A stretch of 64,000 bases of DNA from NCBI GenBank assembly GCA_036346225.1, contig JARFIW010001188.1, positions 434,001 to 498,000 on the forward strand. Direction: 5' to 3'. Below the pieces are notes generated by a model, which saw only the letters and a list, made by a program, of their open reading frames with translations, ran no database searches and was not told the origin of the DNA. How positions within the stretch are numbered: the stretch's first letter is position 1; each line of letters begins with the position of its first letter. The stretch is from Platerodrilus igneus. Taxonomy: Eukaryota; Arthropoda; Insecta; Coleoptera; Lycidae. Made by a program: the position numbers and the translations under genes. This document shows, piece after piece, positions 1 to 10,510 of this stretch.

Positions 1-82
1 AAAGCAGACAGAAAGAGATAGAAGCCTACTGGAATGTTGTGCTTCAGATGTATGAGGATGGAAGCATGGACAGACAAAGGAT
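1..82 (+). mobile_element. RTE-type LINE 3' fragment
   Basis: The first ~82 bases match the second, degenerate C-terminal module of the LINE family found three more times in this window. They match, for example, the reverse complement near 10.27-10.35 kb and the plus strand near 25.55-25.62 kb. Shared words include AGCAGACAGAAAGAGATAGA and GAGGATGGAAGC. The fragment is cut by the window start, so its full extent is unknown. It encodes nothing intact. Confidence 0.7.
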
Positions 83-289
83 GTGATGATCTAAATAATA
101 TTTATAGGTCTGGAAAGAGACACAGAAGACTTCGCGATTCATATAGCTAATCAAAAGGAACTGCATTTATTTGGAAAATATCAGGAAATAAAATTTTCAT
201 TGAGTAATTAATTCAAGCTGGAAGTGGAAAAACACAATGAACTGGTTAGATATTTAGAGATCACAACGAAAGCGTTTTGACATCTAACA

Positions 290-1187
290 TAAGAAATTTT
301 ATAGAATTTCTGTATGAAATTGCAAAACAAAACAACATGCTAAAATTGCACTTGGCGAATTCAACTGTTTTTCGTGGCATTATATTTCAAAATTTACAAA
401 AAGATAATAGATGTTGAGTACTGTAACAAAAAAATTGAAAACTTTAAGCAGTACGTCCAGAATCTAAGAAATTACTTTCAAACTTTTTGAAATCGAATGA
501 CAGAATTTACAGCTGATGATAATATATCACATACATCTAAGCGGTTACACTTGGACGGAATTTCTGGAGAGAAGAAAGAAGCGTCTTATAAACGATTGTT
601 TTACGGAATTCTAGAGGTCATTATTTTAACTGTAGAGTAGCGTTTTAAGGAAACGTCGAATTTAAAACTTTTATGTTTCTTTGACCAGAATCAGTAGATA
701 TGGCATCTTTAGCAATCAGTTTCCTGAAAACTTTATGTCGTTACAAAAAAATGTGGTGAATTTTTTTACTTTTCTTGTTTACGAAGCGAGAACTAATCGC
801 TGTATACGAAGATGCCGATATGAGGAAGAGTAGCGTAATAAAGCTAAATGAAATATACATTAATTAAAATTGTGTTCAACTTTTCCAGAAGTGTCTAAGC
901 TTGTTGAGTTGTTTTTAACCTTCCCAGTTAAAAGTTCTTCTGCTGAAAGATTCTTCTATACGTTAAAACGAATAAAAAATTATCTGAGAAATAACCAGCA
1001 CCAAGACTGGTTTTCAGCACTGGCGTTAATGAACGCAGAAAGTGTTCTTTTAGATAATTTAAATTTCTGTCCGCTCTTTGATGAAAACGTTATTAAAGTT
1101 TTCAGCGAAAATAACAGACGAATTCAGTTGACGTTTAAAAAATATTCGCCAAGTTGCTTGTGTGTAACTTTATATTTTGTGTTGTGA
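290..1187 (+). pseudogene. Decayed hAT transposase, C-terminal half
   Basis: Broken translations follow the order of a ZMYM1-like hAT transposase. Near 290-400 there is a segment resembling the pre-catalytic region (LKLHLANSTVFRG). Near 440-680 there is a segment ending in a stretch resembling the region before the dimerisation domain (SKRLHLDG, then SYKRLFYGILEV). At 870-1187 lies the hAT C-terminal dimerisation domain, with the typical SSAERFFYTLKRIKNYLR signature. The 870-1187 piece is open for about 105 codons, but the rest has stops and frameshifts. No terminal inverted repeat was found. The family assignment rests on motif order and is fairly secure; function is lost. Confidence 0.75.
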
Positions 1188-2640
1188 GTAAACTATTATT
1201 ATTTTTAATCCTTTTTTTGGGTTGCTAAATTTGTTTAATCAATCTAATACAAAATGAAAAAGTCACGCGACGCCACTGTCAAAAACTAATGTTCCACAAT
1301 AACGTTCCTGAAATGACGTTACATCTCTAGTTGCAGATTGTATTCGTGAAACAGTACCGTCGCCAAATAGAACAATTAGAGAACTCTTGTAAATAACGCA
1401 GAATAATAAACATGTGGGTGCGTGTGGCCTCGCAAACGATTATAGCGGTGTGTATCAGTGTAATTAATTCTATGACTTCGTTTATAAATAACTTAAGTGG
1501 TGCATTTAACGATGCATAAGTTATAGTGTACGCGAAAGTACCTACTTAATTCAGAGTCACTTATGTTTTATTATAAATTTTAATTAATCTATTATTGGAG
1601 AAACGTATCGATTGCCATGATGTTCTAAAAAAATTGAAATTTCATAAACTACTATGACCCGGTCAACTAATTACGTAAATTAAAGCTTATTTGTAATAAA
1701 TTAGACTTTAATATCCAAGACCCGCTAATATAATAAAACGTTTATACGAAATACTAAAAATACTTATTGAACTCATGGATGTCAAGGTCAATCCTCGATA
1801 ATTTAAAATTGCTGTGACACAAACAATGTCTAGTCTAAGAATTTATAGGATGCGGATATTTGGTATCGTTAAGATAACCACTTATATTTCATGACTAACT
1901 GTAAACTCTTCTTCATACAATCAACCACTGTTATATTTAACTAGACATTTTAATTTTTATCGTTTATAGGAACATTAAATCCAGACAGTAACAAATCATT
2001 ATTTATCTCACAACCCACTTTCCTGAAATATTTCTTTATCATAAAATGATTGCCATCCTTAACATATCCATTCCAATTTTAGATATTTGCTCAGCTCTAA
2101 TTAGTACTACTTCAGTTTTAAAATAGCAAACCGCAATTAAATACGAAAATGTCAGCCATGGTTTAACCAAACGACAGATACTACCATTTTTAAATTTTCT
2201 TCGGTCCCCACGTTGAAATACACACTAATGTACGCTAGTCTGCTAAATTATCGTCTCTATTGAACTCCTGCAGTATTCTTCGGAAATTAAAAACAAATTT
2301 GCACATTTAAGTGCAGGAAAATTTAATTTAAACTAAGGCAAATAAGCGAGTCGTTAAAGCCACTCAGAGTCGGAAAATTTAGAGCCCAGTACAAAATGAT
2401 GGTCTTCAAAAAGTACTTGAACTTCATGTTTTGGTTCAAACAATCTTGCTAGTACTTTTCTCCGTGATAGTCACCTAACATCAGCGTGTAAGAGTAACAA
2501 GTTTATGTCGACCGTCCCTCTCTTCAAATAAAGATTTAATTAGTCTGTTGTTAGTTGAATTGGTCTTTATAAACCTTCCGTTAATAAGTTTGGGAGGCGT
2601 TAAGTCGCTAGACTTTATCGGTGGATGCAACATAAGCTCA
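1188..2640. other. AT-rich spacer, nothing recognised
   Basis: About 1.45 kb of AT-rich sequence. I see no coding signature, clear repeat or terminal structure in it. Confidence 0.5.
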
Positions 2641-2699
2641 AAGCTACATGCGGTGCTATTTCTTCGAAGCGACCACGCAAGTGTATGTACAGCTAGAGA

Positions 2700-2945
2700 C
2701 AGACCAACTCACCCCGCTATTTGTATAAACATCGTAGCAGTTAACCCAATGAATTTTTTTTTCTTTAAATAACCTCGAATGGCATTAAATATGTTCTCGC
2801 CTGTAGATCTCGCAGTGAAAGGATAGCATAGCAAAAGATTTTCTTCAGACACATCATCATTTAAATACTTTGCAATTATAAGCACAAATGATAGACTGGA
2901 AACATCAATCCTCTCATCCACCTGTAAGGAAAACAACGAGCTATT
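2700..2945 (-). pseudogene. hAT transposase fragment (ZBED5/GTF2IRD2B-like)
   Basis: A 75-codon minus-strand open stretch reads like the catalytic core start of ZBED5/SCAND3-type hAT transposases. It begins FSLQVDERIDVSS (family form: S.QLDESTDVSS), followed by LLLCYPFTARSTGENIF (family form: FC.PL...T.GEDIF). The sequence after it is disrupted. It is a short orphan fragment, a different hAT lineage from the ZMYM1-like ones elsewhere in the window. The catalytic D of the DES/DER triad is present, but no other domain remains. Confidence 0.65.
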
Positions 2946-3070
2946 TTTTAATCGTTCAATTATAGTGCATTCAATGTTATAGTAGAGTCATTAATTCATT
3001 CTAGGAGAAATTGTATTGTTGAGAGGAGAATCTTGTTAGTTATACGCACCTGATCTTCACCATACATACA

Positions 3071-3698
3071 CGGGAACAATACTATAATCAGTGGTTCCCT
3101 ATCAAGAGTTAGCGTATCCCAAGGAGTACGCGTCGGGCCTGTTAAGGAACGCGAAATTAATTTCAATAATGGCCGAAAACAGCAAAACATAAAACGAAAA
3201 CAACGACAAAGTTATCAGAAACAATGGTGTGTGACACCGCTCACCGCGAATAATATCACCCAACTAGGCAGGATCTGCTAGCAGCTATCGCTACGACAAT
3301 AAAACTCCAGATAAATAAACATCGCCTATATTTGATTTTTTAAAATGATCCACACGAAGGTACTACATTGGCCAGGAATCGAGTTTTTTTTACCTGGAAA
3401 TTTTGAAATTTGCCGAACAAACACTTCCATTCCAAGCAAGCATGTGGGAATTTTCATCATGTATAACAACACACACACGCACACACGCACGCACGCACAG
3501 GCACTCACCCACGCACGCACACACGCACGCGCGCGCACCCCCACACACACACACGTGGCCTACATTTTACCTCTTATCCGGGCGTGTTTTTGATAAAAAT
3601 TCTCGTCTAACATTTTTCAAGCGGACCGTATCGGGATTAGAACCCGTAACCTTGGTTCAGTAGTCACACGCATACCAACTAAGCCACGGTGCCGCCTC
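3071..3698 (-). repeat. Left arm of a SINE-containing inverted duplication
   Basis: The reverse complement aligns with 4998-5531 over the SINE plus ~230 nt beyond its 3' end. Shared words past the SINE include GCGATAGCTGCTAGCAGA, CTAGTTGGGTGATATTATTCG, ATTGTTTCTGATAACTT and GATACGC. Similarity looks about 80% by eye. The arms are separated by ~1.3 kb. The left arm continues past the point where the right arm meets the LTR element at 5533. Confidence 0.75.
3345..3698 (-). repeat. tRNA-headed SINE copy 1
   Basis: Read on the minus strand, this starts with a tRNA-like head. It has a box A-like TGGCTTAGTTGG and a box B-like GGTTCTAATCC. The shared body follows (CGCTTGAAAAATGTTAG, then the 3' end GCCAATGTAGTACCTTCG). 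Compared with the copies at 10.8 and 14.1 kb, the short GTGTGTGAG segment in the body has become a ~95 bp CA/CG-rich alternating tract (plus-strand 3462-3556). Any reading frame over that tract is spurious. Confidence 0.85.
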
Positions 3699-4985
3699 AT
3701 GCATTGAACAGAATCTTTGATACAAAGAGATATCAAATTCTCTGCAATTATATGGTTTTTATCAGGATCAGCAATACAGTAACTTATTTTGTACGGTGAT
3801 TCAGCAACATTTTCATTAGTTTAGTTTGCAGACTGTTTATTGCGCGGGGCGTCTTATAAATTTGTATATCGACTTATCTCCGCGTTGGTCTATTCTTATA
3901 AGGTGTAGTTCCTACTCTTCAACTAAGTGGACTGTATGACGAATTTATTGTACGTGTTACATTTGCACTTTCACTGTGTTTTTTAGGTGTTTATCGATAA
4001 AATCACATTCGGCGACACTATTGACTAACTCACTTTACCGAACTGAACCAACAACCGTTCCGCTTCGATATCGCTGAGTGTCTGTCACTACCCTTTTAGT
4101 CCAACTTAAATTCCACAAGCACAAAAGAGGTTTTATGACAGGATATAAGGGGACACGGGATGACAGCTTTACTATTTGATTTACAACTGTGAATTTACGA
4201 CTTAAAATTAAACACGACAACGTGCGACAAAGAGACCGATCACAGACAAAACAAATGAAGTTGTAGTAGAGACTTTGGACAGTCGTTGAAAAAAAGACAA
4301 ATATGTTTATGTTTGGTCTCAAAATGACGCATTAACAAAGATGGTTTAATTCCACCATTGGACAATTATCCCCACATGCAAAGCAGAGTGGTTTTAAACA
4401 GTTTTTACCTCCCGTAAATCAAAATCAGTACGTCATGTCGTCTTTGCATTATTACCTTTTTTAGATTTAAGAGCACTAATGTTCTTTAAATTGCTTAATG
4501 ATGTTAATTTCAGCTCTTCTTATCGAAACAGGCCTATCAGTCGCTGTATTCTGGTTAACTTAAGCTTGTAAGATGTCAAACTGTTTCGAAATACTTGCAT
4601 TTGAAGAATCAACATTTTGAACTTCATTGTTAACTCCACCTCTCTGCAGTTTTTAAGCACTTATCATCTATTTTCAGACACAATCACCAAGTCGAGCACA
4701 CAATGCGAGTATATACAGTAACTGTAAGCAGCTACTGAGCGGTAACTACTAAACAGTAATAATAAATGAAGCAAAGCTACGGTTATTAATCATATTACGA
4801 TATTGACTCACAATTGAACTCTAAAGCACTGACCTAGCCTGACGGTTCAAACTATTAATAGAATTACGAAGAAAGAGAAGAATATTGAAATGCGCTGACA
4901 CACAATGCAACGGATTCATTTGGCGTTGACCGATGTGCCGCAGAGAGCGAATATTTCACTCCGCCATACTCAGCTGATTAGTGGC
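3699..4985. other. Spacer between inverted arms
   Basis: AT-rich sequence forming the loop of the inverted duplication. It holds a 95-codon minus-strand open frame (4035-4322) that I do not recognise and do not believe is a gene. No other feature is seen. Confidence 0.5.
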
Positions 4986-4997
4986 TGTTTATTTACA

Positions 4998-5275
4998 GGT
5001 GGCTCCGTAGGTTCATTGGTTCGCATGTGACTACTAAGCTTAAGGTCCCGAGTTCAATTCCTAACACGGACCGCTTGAAAAATGTTAGGCGAACATTCTT
5101 TACTAAAACACACCTTCGTTCGAATGAAAAGTAAAATGTAGGTCTCGCGCGCGCGCGCGCGCGTGTGTGTGTAGTGACGCACGTTAGGTTCGGCAAAATT
5201 TAAAATTTTCAAGTAAAAGGATCTCGCTTCCTAGCCAATGTTGTACTTTCGGGTGGAGCATTAGAAAATCAAATA
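4998..5275 (+). repeat. tRNA-headed SINE copy 2
   Basis: Same SINE family, plus strand. The head is GGTGGCTCCGTAGG and the box B-like sequence is AGTTCAATTCC. Body words include CGCTTGAAAAATGTTAGGCG. The 3' end is CCAATGTTGTACTTTCGGGTGGAGC. The internal GTGTGTGAG segment is expanded to a pure (CG)n(TG)n tract at 5145-5172. A possible imperfect target duplication is GTTTATTTACAG before the copy and GTTAATTTACCTACAG after it. This would mean the SINE was inserted before the flanking segment was duplicated in inverted orientation. Confidence 0.85.
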
Positions 5276-5531
5276 TGGAGATGTTAATTTACCTACAGTT
5301 TTGTTGTAGCGATAGCTGCTAGCAGAACCTACCTAGTTGGGTGATATTATTCGAAGTGAGTGAAGTCACATCATTGTTTCTGATAACTTCGCTTTTTGTT
5401 TTCGTTTTATATTTTGCAGTTTGCACTCATTATTGAAGTTAACTTCGCGTTCTCCTAACTAGCCCATCGCGTAACCCTAACTGATACACCGCGTACTCCC
5501 GGAGATACGCGAAGCTCAAATTCGGAACCAC
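4998..5531 (+). repeat. Right arm of the SINE-containing inverted duplication
   Basis: Pairs with 3071-3698 on the opposite strand. The homology covers the SINE and the following ~255 nt, and stops where the 5' LTR of the gag-only element begins at 5533. Confidence 0.75.
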
Positions 5532-5532
5532 T

Positions 5533-6087
5533 TGTAACAGGCCCGCTATTCTTGTTTAGGTAATAAGCTATGCGTAGTTAAAGAATCTTAATTTTAGTGT
5601 GTGTTTAAAAGGGGATTTGTACCGTTACTCGAATGTCAGCCGGGACTTAAAAAAGGGTGGTGGTGCGCGAGTTGAGTGGTCGGCGAGTAGTGAGAGATGG
5701 GACTTGCTTCAGTGCGGTCGTGGTGTCAGCAAGTGCCGGAGACTACGAGTATTAGGCCGGGTTATTATTAGTGTTATTTTTAATGTAAACTGAATGATTG
5801 TCAATAATCACTGTGTATAGGATTAACTTGTTCCGGCTTGGAGTAAAGCTAAGTAATAGTATATTTAAGCTTCTAAACGTTGGTGGTGGATGTGTGTTAA
5901 TTCACAGGAGTTTTATTAAACCTTTTAAAGGGTGAAATCGAGTATTTATTTCTTACAAGCTTCAACAAATTAGCATCCAAGAACCTACGACCCTCTGTGC
6001 GGTGTTTAGCATAGATAATCATCAATAACTATACGACAAAGTACCCATTCTGGTACGTGACACACTGATTATATTATTGTTCCCTTG
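5533..6087 (+). repeat. 5' LTR of gag-only element
   Basis: First copy of the ~556 bp repeat. It starts TGTAACAGGCCCGC and ends TTGTTCCCTTG. It pairs with 7150-7707. The small open frame at 5599-5793 lies inside the LTR and is not a gene, because the same frame recurs in the 3' LTR. Confidence 0.85.
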
Positions 6088-6316
6088 AAAATTTGTGAAG
6101 CAAAAGTAACTTGCGAATAAACACAGGCAAACAATTTTTTGATTATGCTCGTTTACAATCAGAATATTTAGAGGCAAAATGACGCTGCAATTATAAGTTA
6201 TATGATTAGCGAAATAAAACACTTGTAATTACTGAAGTATCGTAGGTAGACAGTAGTATTAAAAGAACACAAAGCGGTGTTTTTGTGTGGGAACTTCACA
6301 TAGGATGTTGTAACCG

Positions 6317-6976
6317 ATGTCCCAGACTTATTGCACGCGTAGTAAAAGTAGGAAAAGTTATAAGAAGCAGAAGAAGATGAGTGACGAAGTAGCAGAGATG
6401 TTAAAACGGTTAACTATGGCTGTAAATAATATGAATTCAAACAATGTATGCTTGCGGGGCTCTACTGACCAGATGAATGTTAATATTGCGGCAAACATTA
6501 ATAGGTTAAGTAGCGATGTAATTGAAATTGCAGATTCTGTAAAAACTCAGGAGGTAGCGGATTGTAGTTCAGATAATATTAAAAAAGTAGGGAAAGCAAA
6601 CCCAGCGGAAACCGACGGGGGAACTTCCGTTAATGTCTACCAACGCGATCGTGGCCATTACATTGTGTTATGGAATGATCTAGGTGAAACAGGCTTGCAC
6701 TTTTCACCGGAAGGGTCAATTCATCTTGTAACTTTTATAAGGAAAATAGAAAATATTTTTTCGGAAGCGGGTGTGCCGGAAACCCGAAAAGTTTTTTTGA
6801 CGCTTAATAGTTTACGTGGTTCGGTTCAGGATTGGGGAGCTTTAAAAGAGGATAGCGTGAAATCCTTTGAGGAATTTAGGAGTCTGTTTCTGGCTCGATA
6901 CTGGGGGATGGAGGAAGAGAGAGAACTAATACAAAAAGTTAAATTTGGGTCTTATGACAAAGGTTCTAGGTACTGA
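6317..6976 (+). CDS. Truncated Gypsy-like gag protein
   Basis: A 219-codon open frame. The N-terminal part is basic (about residues 1-22). The middle is polar, and the C-terminal third matches the retrotransposon gag capsid-like domain: HLVTFIRKIENIFSEAG around residue 135, then LRGSVQDWG and a SFEEFRSLFLARYW segment. The frame stops at GSRY. The next bases in another frame read TDYFLKLVSLLK, the usual continuation of such gags, so a frameshift ends the protein early. Downstream nucleocapsid and pol are deleted. In intact relatives gag would form the virus-like particle. Family placement (Metaviridae/Gypsy-like) is inferred from the capsid motif only. Confidence 0.7.
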   Translation: MSQTYCTRSKSRKSYKKQKKMSDEVAEMLKRLTMAVNNMNSNNVCLRGSTDQMNVNIAANINRLSSDVIEIADSVKTQEVADCSSDNIKKVGKANPAETDGGTSVNVYQRDRGHYIVLWNDLGETGLHFSPEGSIHLVTFIRKIENIFSEAGVPETRKVFLTLNSLRGSVQDWGALKEDSVKSFEEFRSLFLARYWGMEEERELIQKVKFGSYDKGSRY

Positions 6977-7149
6977 TTATTTTTTGAAGTTAGTTTCGTT
7001 GTTGAAAAATCACCTCTGGCTATACAAAATGTAGTCAATCTCAAGCCTTACATTGTGCCCTGCCCAAGGGTCGCCTAGGGTTTGCCAGTTTGTTTTTTTT
7101 TTGTATTATATTCACTTTAGCTTATAAGTTAAATACAATAGGGTAGTGA

Positions 7150-7707
7150 TGTAACTGGCCCGCCCTTCTTGTTTAGGTAATAAGTTATACATAGTCAAAG
7201 AATCTTAATTTTTAGTGTGTTTAAAAGAGGTTTTCTACCGTTACTCGAGGATCAGCCGGGACTTAAAAAAGGGTGGTGGTGCGCGAGCTGAATGGTCGGC
7301 GAGTAGTGAGAGATGGGACTTGCTTCGGTGCGACCGTGGTGACGGCAAGTGCCGGACACTACGAGTATTAGGCCGGGTTATCATTAGTACTATTTTTAAT
7401 ATAAACTGAATGATTGTCAATAATCACTGCGTATAGAATTAACTCGTTCCAGCTTGGTGTAAAGCTAAGTAATAGTATTAAGATTTAAGGTTACAACCGT
7501 TGGTAAGGGATGTGTGTTAATTCACAGGCGTTTTATTAAATCTTTTAAAGGGTGAAATCGAGTATTTATTACTTACAAGCTTCAACAAATTAGCATCCGA
7601 GAACCAACGACCCGCTGTGTGGTGTTTAGCATTGATAATGATCAATAACTACACGTCAAAGTGCCCATTCGGGTACGTGACACACTGATTATATTATTGT
7701 TACCTTG
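7150..7707 (+). repeat. 3' LTR of gag-only element
   Basis: Second LTR copy, starting TGTAACTGGCCCGC and ending TTGTTACCTTG. It is preceded by a run of ten or more T residues. Confidence 0.85.
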
Positions 7708-8218
7708 TATTAAATTATTAGGAGCATCGTGAAACTCGATTTATACCATTAACAAAACAAAGGAAAGAATACAAAACATGCACTAGAAAGCGATACTATA
7801 CTAATGGACACCGATGGTCTGACAAACAGAAGATAATGAATAAGTTTTAAGTATTTACCGTATAATCTGAATGCAACAGTTATGCAACAAATATAAAATA
7901 AGAAAATCGGAATGACTTTTGATGATAGTTTAATAACCGAATTTATACGGTTCAATGGGCTGAGTCCTTTACGAACCTACTTTGTTTGTATTTTCGTGTT
8001 CCTAAATAGAGCTCCAATATTGTTTTGCAAAATATGACAACAATAATTTTTCAAACGGTCATCTTTCCTAGAATATTACTAACATTTAACTATACTTTAT
8101 TATACGATGACATAATGCATTTAGCTTAGGTCATTTAATTATTTAGCACATACCTGTTAATTCACACATCATAACTATATTATATATATTATATATATAT
8201 TATATATATTATTATATA
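7708..8218. other. AT-rich spacer with TA-rich end
   Basis: No gene seen. The last ~45 bases (8175-8218) are an imperfect TATATATT repeat, a favourable target for the TA-specific mariner that follows. Confidence 0.5.
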
Positions 8219-9550
8219 CTGGGTGCTTCAAAAAAATGTATACACACTTTAAACTATTGTAGTTTTCCCGCACTACAAGGCTAATGTTATATTTCTTCGC
8301 CAGGTGCCAGCATAATCGTCCCTCTATGTTATATTATCAGTTGGAATATGTAATATCAACATGGCGGACGTACGTTTGAGTTTTGAAGAAGGAAAGCAGG
8401 TTATTAAGTGGTACTGGAAGTTTGAGAATGTAAATGAAGTTCAAAGACAGTGGAGAAGGGAGTATGATACAGAACCACCTTCAAGATTAACAATTACACG
8501 CATACGAGACAAATTCGAAGTTTATGGAACAGTGTGTGATGTGCATAAAGGTCATTCAGGTCGGCCTCGAACAGCTACAAGTGATGAGTCATCAACGACA
8601 GTCTTGGAACTGTTTCAACGCTCTCTAACAAATCTTCAAGGCAAGGGCACGTGAAAGTGATGTAAGTGCTAGCAGCGTGCTACGCATTCTGAAGAGAGGC
8701 AAGTATCGTGTTTACATTCCAAGGCTGGTGCAACAGCTAAATGACGACGATCCAGATCGAAGGTTGCAATTTTGTGAATGGATTCAGGAGATGGTGATAC
8801 GTGAACCGGGATTTATGGGTAGCATCATTTGGTCGGATGAAGCCCAATTCAAACTTAATGGAACTGTCAATAGGCACAATTGTGTTTACTGGTGTGAAGA
8901 AAATCCTCACATTACAATTGAAAAAGCTGTAAATTTGCCTGGTGTAAATGTGTGGTGCGGTTTGTCTTCAAGGGGACTCGTTGGACCTTTTCGATTTGAA
9001 GGCACTGTAACTGGTATTAATTACCTAACAATGCTTGCTGATTCCATATTTCCTGCCATTCGTGCATTATACGGTAATGATGATTTTTATTTTCAACAAG
9101 ATGGTGTTCCGCCGCACTATCACAGGGACGTACGAGCTTACCTGGATCAAAATTTGTCGGGCCAGTGGATAGGACGCAGGGGGCCAATCGAGTTTCCAGC
9201 ACGCTCTCCAGACCTTACACCACTGGATTTCTTCTTGTGGGGCACAGTAAAAGATGAGGTGTACAAACGTAAACCACGTAACCTAAACATTCTTTGGAAT
9301 AAGATTCAAGCAGTGTGTAGAGAAATCTCATTGGACGTTTTGATACGATGTACAGAATCTGTGGTGACTCGTACTCAGAATTGTATTGATGCTGCAGGTC
9401 ACCAATTTGAACAGTATTAACATTTGTTATTTATGTTTCATTTACATTGGACTTTCAGCTTTCTATTTTCCTGAAATTTAACTTTGTAGAACGGTAAATA
9501 AATTTTCTATGGAAGTTCAAGGTGTGTATACATTTTTTTGAAGCACCCAG
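8219..9550 (+). mobile_element. Mariner-like transposon, DD41D type
   Basis: A 1332 bp element with TA target duplication at both ends (8217-8218 and 9551-9552). Its terminal inverted repeats are perfect over 29 bp (8219-8247 and 9522-9550), beginning CTGGGTGCTTCAAAAAAATG. It encodes a single transposase with one frameshift. Perfect TIRs and a nearly continuous reading frame suggest it is one of the younger elements of the window. Confidence 0.93.
8361..9420 (+). pseudogene. Mariner transposase (DD41D), one frameshift
   Basis: Two reading frames together cover a full-length transposase of ~350 residues. Frame 1 (8361-8654, ATG start) holds the N-terminal helix-turn-helix DNA-binding part, ending in a GRPRTA linker motif. 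The frame changes at about 8625-8650. Frame 2 runs to the stop at 9418-9420. The catalytic triad is visible: D in IIWSDEAQF, D in FYFQQDGVPPH, and the last D in SPDLTPLDFFLWG. There are 41 residues between the second and third D, which fits the DD41D (rosa/Visitor-like) group rather than DD34D mariners. The second frame is open well upstream of any ATG, so the break is a single indel rather than a second gene. Confidence 0.9.
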
Positions 9551-9562
9551 TATATATATATA

Positions 9563-9611
9563 TATTTATTTATTTATTTATTGTATATGCAATAAATAAA
9601 TAAATAAATAT
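9563..9611. repeat. Palindromic TTTA/TAAA microsatellite
   Basis: A (TTTA)n run passes through TGTATATGCAA into a (TAAA)n run, making a near-perfect palindrome of ~49 nt just outside the mariner. Confidence 0.8.
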
Positions 9612-9941
9612 ATTTGATTGCTACAAACAATCGCTATTGTGTATCTTGTTTGACAGCGATTTTAATATTTCCGTAGCAAAAAAAGAAAAAGTAGTGGTTA
9701 TTGGAATTCCCAGACAACTGCTAAGTGGTGTCCTTAAAAGAGACAAATGTGCTTTATAAACAAAGTAATCACAGTCGCGCCGTCAACTTAAACCGCCTGT
9801 GATCAAAATGTAGTGTACCGCCCGTACCAAGCATATAGAAGGTTAACAGAAAAATATTTTAATATTAGTAGTGTAATATCAAAGCAATTTCTACAAATTA
9901 AACGTTAACTAACAATTAAATAAACATTAAGCTAAAGAAGA
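9612..9941. other. Spacer, nothing recognised
   Basis: AT-rich sequence between the palindrome and the 3' end of the minus-strand LINE. No feature seen. Confidence 0.5.
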
Positions 9942-10510
9942 CCATCATCATCAAGTCTTCAGTCCTAGAACTGGTTGGACACGTATACACTCATTGTTTC
10001 CTAGTCTGAAACAACCTACACATTTGCCTGAAATTTGCAGAGTCTGCATCTATCACGATTTGTGTGCAAAAGTCTGATCTCGGTCTACCTCTACCTCTTT
10101 TTTCCTATCTCTGCTTGTAATATATCCCGTACTATTTCCCAGAAATGCCTTAGAACGTATCCTGTCCTTCTATTTCTCCTATTTTTTTTCGTTTTCCGCA
10201 GATATCTTTGATCCTCTACTATTTCAACAACCTATTTGTTATTAACTTTGTATGTCCACGCTACCATCCTCATACATATGAAGCACAACATTCCATAAAG
10301 CTTCTATCTCTTTCTGTCTGCTTTTCCTACTGCCCTTATTTTATAGATGTACTGTGCTGTGCTCCACACTATGTTTTAGATAGTTTTCTTCTTGTATCTA
10401 TGTTCGTTTTCTTTGAACATAGCTGCTGTTCTTTCTTGTTTGATGCGGTTCGGTCACCTTCTTTTGTTTTAAATTTATATACCCTACTTCCCCGATATTC
10501 AGTTGCATGT

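Larger units (their letters stand above)
5533..7707 (+). mobile_element. Gag-only LTR retrotransposon
   Basis: Two direct repeats of ~556 bp (5533-6087 and 7150-7707) bracket ~1.06 kb. Both start TGTAAC and end near CCTTG. They share long words such as AGCCGGGACTTAAAAAAGGG, TGAATGATTGTCAATAATCA and GGGTGAAATCGAGTATTTAT, and diverge by a modest number of substitutions. Between them lies only a gag frame, followed by a T-rich tract just upstream of the 3' LTR (7090-7103). No protease, reverse transcriptase or integrase is present. The element is therefore a deletion derivative or non-autonomous form needing enzymes from elsewhere. I could not find a clean target-site duplication or a convincing primer-binding site. 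Confidence 0.85.

Noticed and set aside
1188..2640. Possible host gene exons in the AT-rich spacers
   Set aside because: I found no conserved protein segment with plausible splice sites. Absence of evidence is limited by working without database searches.
3326..3663. Thr/His/Ala-rich and Cys/Val-rich open frames on both strands
   Set aside because: They are produced by the CA/CG alternating tract inside a SINE.
5599..7409. Two similar 64-codon frames (5599-5793 and 7215-7409)
   Set aside because: They are the same stretch of the two LTRs and not an independent duplicated gene.
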